Shown here: positions 9,801-21,800 of the stretch, piece after piece
Layout of the letters: every line of letters starts with the position of its first letter
Numbering within the stretch: position 1 is the first letter of the stretch
Assembly (NCBI GenBank): GCA_019649035.1
Contig: BMAT01013304.1
Location: forward strand, 207,887-239,823
Direction: 5' to 3'
DNA from: Elysia marginata
Taxonomy: Eukaryota > Mollusca > Gastropoda > Plakobranchidae
DNA: 31,937 nucleotides
Program-made: the position numbers and the translations under genes
The notes under the pieces: model-generated
Databases searched by the model: none
The model's input: only the letters and a program-made list of their open reading frames with translations
Told to the model about the DNA's origin: nothing

Positions 9801-12800
9801 ATTTTAAAAAATTCACTTTTTTCTTTTCAATATTCAAAACCTCTCATTCGTTCCTCATACTTTAGAATGGTAGGCTCAAATTTATCTTTGTCGTATTAAA
9901 ATTTTCTCTAAAAAAAACAATGAAAAATGAAAAGCAAAAGAGAGTAAAAGGGAAGATGTTCAGGAGACCTTATGATGCTGGACGGAGGCCTGAAGTGTGC
10001 CGCGGAGCTCATTGACCTGTGACCTCTGGTGCATCTTCTCCTGGCGCAGGGCGGCCAGCTCTGCCTGCAGGCTATCGATCTCCGATTGCTTGTCCTGGTC
10101 ATGATGGAGAATGTTGTGAGCTCTACTATAAAAGATAAATTTCAGAGATTTAAAAACCAAGGCTCCATAACAAAGTAAATACAGTCCTGTTTGGATATTT
10201 ATAAGCTACGTAATATTTCGGAAAAATTTAGTTGCCAATTATTCAAATATTGAATTACAAGTATGAACAACAAAAGAATAATAAAACTGAAATTTGAGGT
10301 ACAGCTTGAGTTAAGCAAATATTCAAGTAACCCACGTTCAAGTTATAAGGACTTTACTTTTAAATACAATTGAAATACATTAAAAGCTAAAATTTTTTAC
10401 CGATAGTCTTTGTCTATTACTTTTAGAAAGTGAAATTAGAAATAGCCTGTGAAAGATAGACCTGTAATTAAATCTTATAATTACACTTTAACTATCTCTG
10501 ATTGGGTCATAAAACAAATGCTTAAAAACTTCAGTTCTTGCAGATGTAAATGATATTTTATTTTTCTGCATTGTAATAGACCTATCAGTTTAAAAAGACA
10601 TAATCATACATCTCAACCATATGATTGATAAATTCTGAAAAGACCAGCCATTTTGGACAAATTTAATAAAATTTCATGCCTTTGTGTATTTTTTTTATGC
10701 CAAGGTTAAACTACTTTTATTTTAACAGAAAAGTAAAAGTTTGAACTAAATCTGAAAAAAAATATTCTCCAAACTCAGCTCATAAGGGAGTATGCATACT
10801 GGCTTTGGGAATATCTTTCTGATTTTACAATGGACTGACCTGTAGCGAGGCCTGGGCAGCCTGCGCCTCAACCTGAGCTCGTTCCTCCACCTGGTTAAAC
10901 TGTTCCTTGGCTGCCTCCAGTTCCCGACACACCTGGCCGTACTGCCACTCCAGACTCTGGACACAGGCAGACACAGAGGGATGAAGAGAGTGAGTGAGGG
11001 CATAGAGTGCGACAGAGTGAAAAGGGAAGAGAGTGGAAGAGAAAAGTAGAACTTGAAAGAGTTGAGAGAGACAGACAGACACACAGAGAAAATAATAGAC
11101 AGTGGGCAGAGATATTGTTCCCAGACCACTTTCTGGATTATTTTTGTCACACAAGATGTCAAGTGTCTACAGCTAAAAAAAAATTCTTAAAAATAGAAAC
11201 CCAGAGAAACATTTTTTAAATGCCTAAGCTCATATAGTGCTCCTTCAATGATTTAATCTGATCCCATCTTACAACCCTCATATGTTAGGGTGCAAAGACA
11301 TGCACTGCCATTGAACATTTACTAGTAGGCTGTCAAGGGTATGGCCATTCCTCCAGGTTCAAGAGTTAAGTGTGAGGCTAACACTCCCTCACTGTAGAAA
11401 AATCTTAGCTGTTACAGAGAAAACAATGACGGTGAACCAATCAATAAGGAGCGATAGATGACATTGTGCACAGAAAATGAAGCTAGATAGGACATACCCT
11501 TGGTAAGCTACAGAAGCTAAAGAGACTAGCTAAAGAGACTAGACTCTGATAGAGAAAAGCTCAAGAAGGAGGTCGATGGTGACCTATGCCCCAGGACAAG
11601 AGATAGGTCTTGACATATTTGTACCTCAATGCGCTACCTTGGTAGTCAAAGTTTTGCCATGAATTACCACCATTTCTGAAAACAACAACCTTTATTATAA
11701 TGCAAGATTTCTCAAACTCACCACTTATATTTATGAGGAGATGTATCTAAGATTGGAATGCTAATGAAATTAAACTGGATCAGTTTAATGTGAAAGGCGT
11801 ATTGGACTCCATTTATGATTATTTTTTCAACCCAGTGCCAACAGGTATTCATGTATATTTGTTGCATGGAATCAACCTGCTAATTAACACCTATCTCTTG
11901 CCTGTATCTGCTCCAGTAGCAACGGTTCCTTTGCCAGACTTTCTTCCAAACGGCCGGTCACAGCCTCAACCTGGGCCTCCAGCTCTCGCCGGCGCTGAGA
12001 TTCTTCCTCATCACGACCTTTGACCTGCAGGTGCAGCTGCTGGAGCTGATCCAGGTCGGCTATTGCCTGGGATGCTGTTTGCTGACTGTGGGTCAGATCC
12101 TGCCGCAACTGCTCCAACTCTGTAGCGGCACCGTCACACTGCTTCTTCAGGCGTTTGTTTTCCATTATCTTTGTGCCCATCTGGGTAAGAATAAGATAAA
12201 ATAAAATGAGATCGACATTGTTAATCAACAAGGAAAATTTGAATTGAGTATACCACTAAATGGATGATACATATGAGATTGGTGACAAAGATTCAATTAT
12301 AGCAGATAGTTGGAGATAATAAGAATACAAAGGGGAAAATTGTTCAACTTAGAGATAAAAATCCAACCCTAAACTAAATAAAAGATGGCTTTTTTTTTTT
12401 AGAATTAAATTAAGATGATAGATAATTTCTATAACTTGGTGAAGATCAGCAAGGATGTCTATAAAATGGGCTTGCAAAAACATAAACACTGTTGGTTCAA
12501 GTTTATTTGTCTCTTGCAAACAGTCCACAATTTTCACATTATGAAGTGAAGATATTTTGAACAATGCAATTTTCTCAGCATTTTAATGTAAAAAATTACT
12601 TGATGTTATAAAAATTTTTTAAAAAGATATTGCAGCTTCTTATTATTTAAAATTTAGAGAATCGGAGATGTAGATATACTTTTAAAAGGTGTTGTCCAGC
12701 ATTAAAATTTCCAACATGCAACTCACATAGAGTGGGGTTGAGATATTTGTCAAGGCAATAATAAACGTCATAAATATTGCAATTGCTATAGTAACATTGA

Positions 12801-15800
12801 AGATTTGTCATCAAGTGCTTTGAGCTTTTTGTCAACAAGGCCTGGACTATGCGTAGCAGTTATAGTGATATAGTAACAAAGACCATAGCACTTTTTTAGT
12901 CTCTTATGTTTTGGTGCTTTGAGTCTAAAAATGTTGCATACTGGAAATTTGTGTTCTAATTTACACAGGCACCACTCATATTTCACAGTTGCAGCTAAAA
13001 AAGAGTGGTTAGCGTGTCGACTTGAGATCTGGAGGTTGTGGATTTGATTCCCAACCATGTTATGTTGCTATTGCCTTGGGAAAACAATTTACCCTAACTT
13101 TCCCCAGTTCATCCACCTGTAAAATGGCTAAAGGCAGGGCTTGAAATTTGTGGAATGTTAATATTTGAGGGCCTAACAGGTTGCCGTACTGTAATGCTCT
13201 GAAATATGATTTGAATTGGCTTTGATGTGTATAGGCCTGCTGGGGTAAATATGTAAAGTCATGAGACTGCCTTCAGCGGTGGAGAATTCTAAACATATTT
13301 ATTTATTTATTCAAAGAGTCAGCCTTGATTCAAAGCAATACTAGTTCAGCTACAAACTCTTGCTTCCCCCCTAAGCAGGCACATACGAAGGGTTGCGTGT
13401 CAAAACGCCATATATCCATTTCTGGTCAATATTTTCATGTGAAAACACCTTTCTTTCATATACTCTCTCAGTTAAAGGTACCATTTTTCTTGTAAATGGT
13501 CATATTGAAGGTGTAGCAATCAACACCCTGAGTTATAACTACAAAGGGTTTTGTCTTTCTTCCAGCTTTTTGAAAATGGCTTATAACATTTTCTGCCACC
13601 AAATTCTTCATTTTTTTGGGACAAACCTGTTTCCGCAGATCCTTTTGAACGGCAACCTCCTTCTCTACCGCTGCCTCTAGTTCAGCTATTCTCTGAAGGA
13701 AGGCCTGATCACGCTGTTTCAGGCCTGAATGAGATTCCTCCACGGATTGCCGCAGTTCCTCGAGGGCCGACTCTCTCTGGGCCAGCGCCGTCTCCAGTTG
13801 GTGACTGTGACCCTTCAGCTCGGACGTCATTTGGCTCAGACCTGGCCAGAAGCAATCATTATCGGATAAGATAATACTTCATCACTGCAAATGAGATGGT
13901 TTAAGGGAGGAGCACCAGTAAAGACCAACACTGTTTCTTGATTACTTTTAAGCACCAATATTGGTATGCTGATATGCCTGTGAGTTGTTGCTGATAAGAA
14001 AAATGTATCTGGTTGATACATACATCCAAGGGTTGCTATGGCAACAGCAGCCATCTTAAACTTTTAAAAAATTATACCGCAAAAAGTAAGTCAGATTTTG
14101 ACAAAATTAAGCAAATTGTAATATTTATTTAAAGGGCTGTATCTCAAAACTAGACAAAGAGACATGCCTGTTTTATGCTGGTTGCCTCACAAAATTCTTT
14201 TTACAGAGAGAAAATATATAATTTTGTGAGGCGACCAAGATACATCTGGCAACAGTCAGATTTTCGGCATATTGTGTTATTACCATTCTCTGAAAGTCTA
14301 TTCAATGCTCTTTAAAGGATCAGAAAAATTATGACTCGTTTTTCTATATGCTGAGAAATTTTGTTTAAAAACAAATACAAATGATTATTTATAGAGAGAA
14401 TTTTTTTATTTAAAGGTTTCTGACTTAAAAGTTGTGTAAGTGACTTGTACTTGATTACCTTCACAAAAAACTAAAATTACTCAGGACGCACAGTTCAATT
14501 TCAATTCATTTATTTTATTCAATTAAAATATAATAAATCAAATTGCCATTCTCTGGCCCAGACACATTCCCATAAGATAGGCAGACAACTACACGAAAAA
14601 GGTAAACCGTAATTGCATAAGATGATATACAATGATACGAGAAAATAACAATTGCACTGAGGCAAAGACACCGCACTCCTAGTTACACACAAGGAGTGCG
14701 CATAAAAATATAATCCCTGTGCGTGCTGGTAACTAAAATTACTGTCTCACAAAATACTTTGTTCTATGAGAAGAAAACGCTTTTGTTTAAGTCAGAGTAT
14801 CAAGACTGAACCTACCCATCACCCGGCCTCTCTCCTTCTCCAACTCCAGTTCAAGATTCTGGTTGGCCTCTTGTGTTTGCTGGAACGCCACCTGTTGGGA
14901 CTGGAGCTGTTCTAGAGCCTCACTCTGAGTGTCCAGCCTGCGAAGCAGATCTGAGATCTCCGCGGCCTTGTCTCTCTGGACAGCTTCCAGCCTTTGTTCC
15001 AGGTCAGACCTCTCTTGCTTGAGAGAGCCCAAATCTCTTGACAAACTCTGAGAAAAATATGTACTTTCATACAAATGTGTCCTTTTCTCCATTAAGAAAA
15101 ATCATATAAATTAAAGAAAAAAAATAATTCAAACTCACGAATCATATATTTGCCTTTTTCATTTTTTTTTTCAGTTACTATTACTGCTCAGTTGGCGATC
15201 TAAAAGGTGATACAAATTACAAGACACTTACATAGGATGTAAGGCAAAGAATATAGATCAAGACTGGGTCTCAAAACTTAATGAAGCGAAAATACTCCCC
15301 CCCCCTCCTCTCTCTGTGTCTCCGTTGCCAATGCCAGTAAGCCACTAGCAGTATCCTAGCATGCGGCGCTGCATACGATTCTGCAAGAAAGGCAAGCGGT
15401 GTGGAGACTGGGGGAAGGGTGGAGGGAGGGAGGTGTCTAGACAGCCAAGACTTGTCCTGTCTTGTCTTGTGTCCTCTGAGGAGTTTGTCATGATTGAATG
15501 GGTTGTGTGGTGTATGTTATTGTATGATCTTTGCTTCCCTAGCGTATGGGTGAACTAGATCTAGTAGATCTAGTTCTATAATGTAGAACGTGATTGGAGG
15601 CATTTTACTTAGCTTAGCTTGCTTTGTCTAGATGGCATTTTTATCGCTTCTTCCGCACTTCTAGCATAGCGATAAATTTATTTTCCTAATTGTTTAGTTT
15701 GACTTCTCAGAATGTAAGTCAGTTGTAAGTTTATGCAAAAGCATTTTTAATTACCTGAGAAAATTAATACAACAAGCTTTTGCACAATTTTACTAATCAC

Positions 15801-18800
15801 TGTGAACTACATGCTTATGAAATCCTGCTGTTTTCTCTATGACACCCGCCAGAAGATCTTTTTTGAAACAAAAAATGTCAACATCATTTTTTTAAATAAC
15901 TTGCACGACTAAATAAAAATGCGTACATTTCCACCCTTCTTGTACTGTACTGACATCTCCCTTGTGTTAAATGAATAATTTTTGCATCTATTATGTATTT
16001 CTTGACTCTTTTTTAAAGCATTTAAAAAAAAAATGTTCCTGACTATTGATGTTATCTTTAACAATATTAGTCATCTGATGCTTCACTTGCGTTAAATAAA
16101 TACTTTTTGTATCTACTATGTAAGTGTGTTTGGTCACTCTTTTGTAGAGCACTTTTAGAAAAAAAAATATCACTGCTTGTTAATGTTATTTTTTAACAAT
16201 ACTAGTTATCGGATATTTCACTTGTGAGAAATGAATACATTTTGCTTTGTTTTGAATACAAACGGACTGAATAAAAATAATAAAAAAACAACAAAAAAAA
16301 AAAAAAAATAACCAGACACACAAAGAACAAACTTTAAAAAAGCCAAAGGATTGTGTACTGTGGTGTAAAGTGCATTGCAATGCACTTAATGAACTTTTCT
16401 TTTCGCTTTGTTGTTTTTAGGAAGGCCTAGTGCTGTAGCCTGTTCCCTTATAACGTCTAGTTCTAGCAGAGGTTGAGTACTGTACTGTTCACTACATTCA
16501 CTTGCTCGGTCTCACCCAATGGCCAAAGGGTGAAGTTCGTGGCTTGGTGCCCCATTAATAAGTATTAAAAACCACAATGGTAAGAGAGAACGGGGGTGGG
16601 GGGTGCAGGCTATGTAATTTGGGCGCCCGCCTCGCTCACAATTGAAAAGCCCGCCTATTTTTTTTTTACACGTCAGGTAGTACTGCATGCAGTCTTGATA
16701 AATCTTTGGAGCTGTGGGCTAGTGCAGAGTCTAAAAGGAGTGGAGGTGTTGCACAGACAATAGGATGCAAGTCAGTATTACAATAACCGAACCCTCTGCG
16801 TACAGTATTGAATGATCCAAGACGTCAATGATACAAATCCCGACCCAGCAGTAGTTTCTATTTCATTTCTTATTTCCTTTCTATGTATAGTTTAATAAAA
16901 AAATTAACTCAGACACATTTTGAGAGTCACAGACGATTTAAGATTTTTCATAGCTTGAAATCTCAGAGATTGTACATATTGACATATAGTACCTTTGCCT
17001 AAGATAAAACTTTTTCTGATTGCTCTCAAATAAATGATAAATAAGCTGTCATTTGTACCTGAATTTCCTCAGTATACGCCTCTCTCTCCTCTACCTGAGA
17101 CAGTTCTTGAGACCTTCGAGCCAATCCGAGCTCTGTCTCGAGCTGCTGCCTGTCTGACATCAACTGGAGGGGAAGAAGCACAAAAAAGAGAATAGAAAAT
17201 ACATCAACCATACCTACATACCATACATAGAAAAATTAAACATGACATGCTCCACCGTTTAATAAATGCATTTAAAAACCAGTGTTAGATTTAATTTAAT
17301 ACAGTAAAACTATTTTGCACAATGGTTCATATACTGACATACAAAGGAATATACATGTATAAAGATACAATTTAATATATAGAAAAAAAAAGAAAATGAA
17401 TGTAAAGAGAGCAGGTAGATACAGCATAAAGAATTTTTCATTCATCCTACATGGGGAATTGAAAATGGCATGCTCCATACAAAAAGAAACGTATCATAAT
17501 TTTCAACACCATGTAAAGAATCAGTGATAGATATGACTAAAAATCTGAGACAAAGATACACATATATAAAGCATACCTAAATAGTACTGAATTATAAGAA
17601 AAAACATGTGAAAAAAAAACCAGAAATTAAAGATGAAATTATAGATATAATTAAATATACTTAAAATACATCTAGGTAATTTAAAAGTCAAATTGGTTTT
17701 GACATTTTGTTCAATGCTATGTACACCCTTGTTATGAATATATAGGATAAGAGGTTTTTTACTTAATGCTATGAAAAAGTTAACATGAACTTGTCTTTTT
17801 ACAAATAATACTAACACCTTAATTACCAGAGATAAGTACTCTCGCTACAATTTCTAATGTGGAAAGGATGGGAGATGAGTTATCTTGCTAAGCAATCCAA
17901 TGTGGAAAGGACCGGTCAAGAGACAAGTATTCTCGCAAATGATAGACTCTTTGTTTGGCCAATCCGGATTTTATCAAAATCTTGTCCAAGTCCAAGAAGT
18001 TACATGGTTTTAAATGTAGAGGTTTCATTCTCAATATGGAAGATGGTTACTAGCTAAATTATACAAAAATTGCCAAATCAATGCAATTTGGACCTAGATC
18101 TATCGCTAGCTCTGGAGCTAGAAATTGAGCTGAAGTAGCTGTGATGTTCTAATTCTATCAACTACAGGAGTATTTATCTATGTTGGATTTATTTTATGGA
18201 GTGTTTACAGGTGGATGAGTACTTTATGAGGTTAGATTCACATTGAATTTCTATGTCTATGTTTTTCTCTTTTATTTCTTGATTATGGAATTTGTATCGG
18301 TCTCAATTTTTATTCATCATTCATATTAATACCCAAACAGCTGAAAACAGTCCAAAACCTGCAAAAATTTACAAAATTTCCCCAAAAAAGTTACTGCAAG
18401 GAAGCTTTATTTATCACAGTATATTTCTAAAGGAACTGCATAGAAGAAAAAGCTTTTGAGAACTATAACGTGAGTGCTAGCTAACAACTAGGGCCTGCTA
18501 AAAAATTTTCACTACAGCACTGGACTTTTGGACGTGGAACCTAAACTGAAGGTTCTGGTCCTTTTGGGTGTGAACTAGGCTAAAGCCCCCACCCTTCTCC
18601 TCACCTCTTTCATTTTTTTATCCATTGTCTCCAAATTCTCATTGTAAGCTTTCTGTCGCTCAGTCAGCTGCCCCCTCAGTTTCTCAACCTCTTCCCTCAT
18701 CTGGCCTCTATGAGCCTCCAGTTGCTGACCCTCTCTCGCGCTAGCCTCTTCCATCGCTTGAAGTTTCCCACGCAGACTTTCCATTTCAGTCTCGTAGAGC

Positions 18801-21800
18801 TTGACTTTCTCTGCAGGAAGATTGTCTTGTACCGACTCCAGCTTTGCTTCTAGTTCTTCCACTCTGGCTGATTGTTGCTCCTGCAACACACAGACTTTTA
18901 TTCAGGGATGCAAGCAGTTACAACACAAAAAACAGGAAGATATTCAAGAAATGTATGAAGTTTGTTGCTTGTCACTAGTATTCAACAGCTGGTTATATAG
19001 AATCTTTGATATGGTAAAAAGAAATCGCTATTTTATAATACAATGCTGTTACTAAAGGGTTTTCTATTTTTGACTTTCTATAGTTACAAAAATCTGTGTT
19101 TAAAATCTACAACCAGACAAGCAAGTAGGTCTAATTATTTGAAAGATTTTCATGAACTTTTGAAAGACTCAAGTTTGCCATTTCCTTATATTAACTGTTG
19201 AGGTAAAGGAAATTGCAGAAAAACTTATGAAAAATATAAATCGTGGCAAAAACTAGAAAACTTGCATTTCTGTTAGTTATTAAAAAAGATAGTTAATGGA
19301 ACAAGGCTGTAATTTTTTGGTTTCTTTAAGTCACATTAAAGTTCTTGAACTTTTTGTTTGGCCTGATGGCTTAATCATTTCCAAACACCACAGGCAGGCA
19401 GAACTTTATTAGGGGCAACATTCCATGAAAAAGGGTTTTTTTTCATCACATTAGAAAGTCGTAATTTTTAACAATGCATCCTAAAAGAGGACATGTTATT
19501 TACTCACAATACTGTCAGTCTTTGTTGCCAGCTCTTCGTCTCTCTGGCGGAGATGATACTCAAGGTTTTGTACCTGAAAAATAGCAGTATCAGCAAAAAC
19601 TGAAATCAAAGTTTTGATAATAAATAAGAAGAAATCAAGAAATCTACTGCAACAAATTGTATGCTGACCTTTCTATGATTTACAGAGATCTTAAAATTTA
19701 CTTTTCATAATCTTATTACAATTGAGCTAAGCTTCAAACACCCATTCTTAACATGTTTAAAATAAGCAATGCTCAGCAACCGATTTGGTTTGTGGATTGA
19801 GGCATACAATTTGATTGTGTTGGCCACACTACGTTTGAATTTTTTTTCTATTTTTGTGTTGTATTAGGCAGCAGTACAGTTTAAATGCAGATGAAATCAA
19901 ATAGAGTTTTTTTTTCAAACTGTATCCAGATTACCAATTTAATCCCTGTTTTGCTATATATACATGTGTTGATACTGATTACTCAAACTTTGAATAATTT
20001 AAAGTCAATTTTTCTTTCTGTGGGGTTCAAAATAGACAAATCTGGCAGTAAGAAGAAACCAAGCATGCGAAATTAAATTGTTAAGTTGACAATTCTATAA
20101 CTTGCTTAGACTCTCTATGATTAAAAAAATAAACTTTTAATAATCTTATTACCATTGAGCTGAGCTTCAAGCATTTATTCTTTACAATTTTAAAAATAAG
20201 CAATGCCCAGCAGCGAATTTGGTATGCAGTTTGTAAAGTTGGGTGAAAAGAAAATGATAATTAAATATTTATTGATTACTAATACTATAAAAGTATGCAA
20301 TTTTTATTTCTACAAGACATATAAGCCTGTTGTGTTTTTGTTGGATTTTTTATTTCATGCTTAGTAACAAACAAGCTTCATTCAACAATATTTTGGTTTT
20401 CTATGATACAAAAACCCAAATTTTATTATAAGTCTTGACCTATATACATCAAGTGAAGTCTGTGCAAACCAAACCTGACATCAAGAGTCTTAGTTTTGAC
20501 CTATATACCTCAAGTGAAGTCTGTGCAAACCAAACCCGAGATCTAGAGCCCTAGTCTTGACCTATATAAATCAAGTGATGTCTGCGCAAACCAAACCTGA
20601 CATCCAGAGTCTTAGTTTTGACCTATATACATCAAGTGAAGTCTGTGCAAACCAAACCCGAGATCTAGACTCTATGTACAAGACCTCAAACAGGTGTCTG
20701 CTACTAGATTGTATCTTGTCCTGAGTTGGGATTCTAGATCCAGAGTATGTGTAATTACCTTATAGATGGTTCAGCCAAAAACTTAGAGGACCCAACCCTA
20801 ACAACTTAAAATCTGCGAGTAAGTTGTTTCCCTTCGTATGCTCATAGAGTAAGTTTACCTGATAATACTTCTTAACTTTTAACACCAGAGTCATAGAGTT
20901 ATCTTACCTTGATGCGTAACACATCCACTTCATTCTGCAGGGCATCTTTCTCTGTGGCCATGTCGTGCTGCGCTGCCGACTGTCCGTCAAACGTTCGGGT
21001 CATTGAGTCGATACTCCGAGTCTTGATCTCAAGCTCATGTTGTGAGCAATCAAGCGATTCCTGAAGAAAAAATATTTTGTGTAATATGTATATATAAATA
21101 TATAGTTTTTGCAACCCCCTCTATGCTAACATAAACCTTGTGTTCTAATTCCAAATCTATACTTCACCGCTCTGGTTCTCTCTCTTTTTCTTTAATAATC
21201 AGTATTTTGAACATCTCTCATTCATCTAAGCACAGTCAACCGTGGTGGATGCAGTTTCCCACAATGTACAAGAATTATAATTCAGTGCCATTACAATTTT
21301 CTAGTAATCCAGAGGATGAAAACACAGCTGATATCGGTAAGAAAAAAAATGAGACCTAAATAGACGAATTGTACAGGAAATGCAATTTTACAAGAGCTTT
21401 TGAAGCTGTAAAAGCTTTTCTTTTTTCAATCTATGAAATTATATATCAAGATAGATAAATGCAAAACTAAATTGCTTTGATTTCAAGATGATAGGTTGAA
21501 TTCTTCATGAAAGGCTGCAAACATACCCAATACAACCTGCAGCTTGTGGTTTAAGATTATAATAAAAGCTATTTGTACAATTACTCTCAGTATTTACTTC
21601 CGATAAGCTATGATCCTCTTGATCAAGTGCATATATCATTTTCTATACAAAACCATCGCATTCCATACATGCTATAGATCTAAAGGGGTTGTCAAATTCT
21701 ATTAGACGCCCGGAATAAATCAGGCACAAGTGAAAATTTTGACACCTTAGTTTATCCTTGTTTTATGGGAGTGTATTTTACTCCCTTAAAGAGGTTGAAA

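Larger units (their letters stand above)
15048..17058. other. Intron 10 (2.0 kb), unusually mixed composition
   Basis: It contains a C run at 15296-15306, a G-quadruplex-type G cluster at 15410-15430, a perfect palindrome at 15552-15576, a diverged ~130-bp tandem repeat at 15945-16260 and a G-rich patch near 16590. The local GC rise at 15290-15500 and 16590-16650 contrasts with neighbouring introns. Confidence 0.6.

Noticed and set aside
10746..11162. 138-codon minus-strand frame over exon 14
   Set aside because: It is the +1 shadow of exon 14 plus pyrimidine-rich intron; the SLEWQYGQV frame is the one matching golgins.
12996..13060. tRNA-like box A/box B sequences (also at 4638, 7491, 22932)
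   Set aside because: Not tRNA genes: no acceptor stem or intact cloverleaf, and each is followed by a conserved SINE body.
14500..14560. TTCAATTCATTTATTTTATTC run as a LINE 3' end
   Set aside because: Suggestive of a retroelement tail but no coding or structural support beside it.
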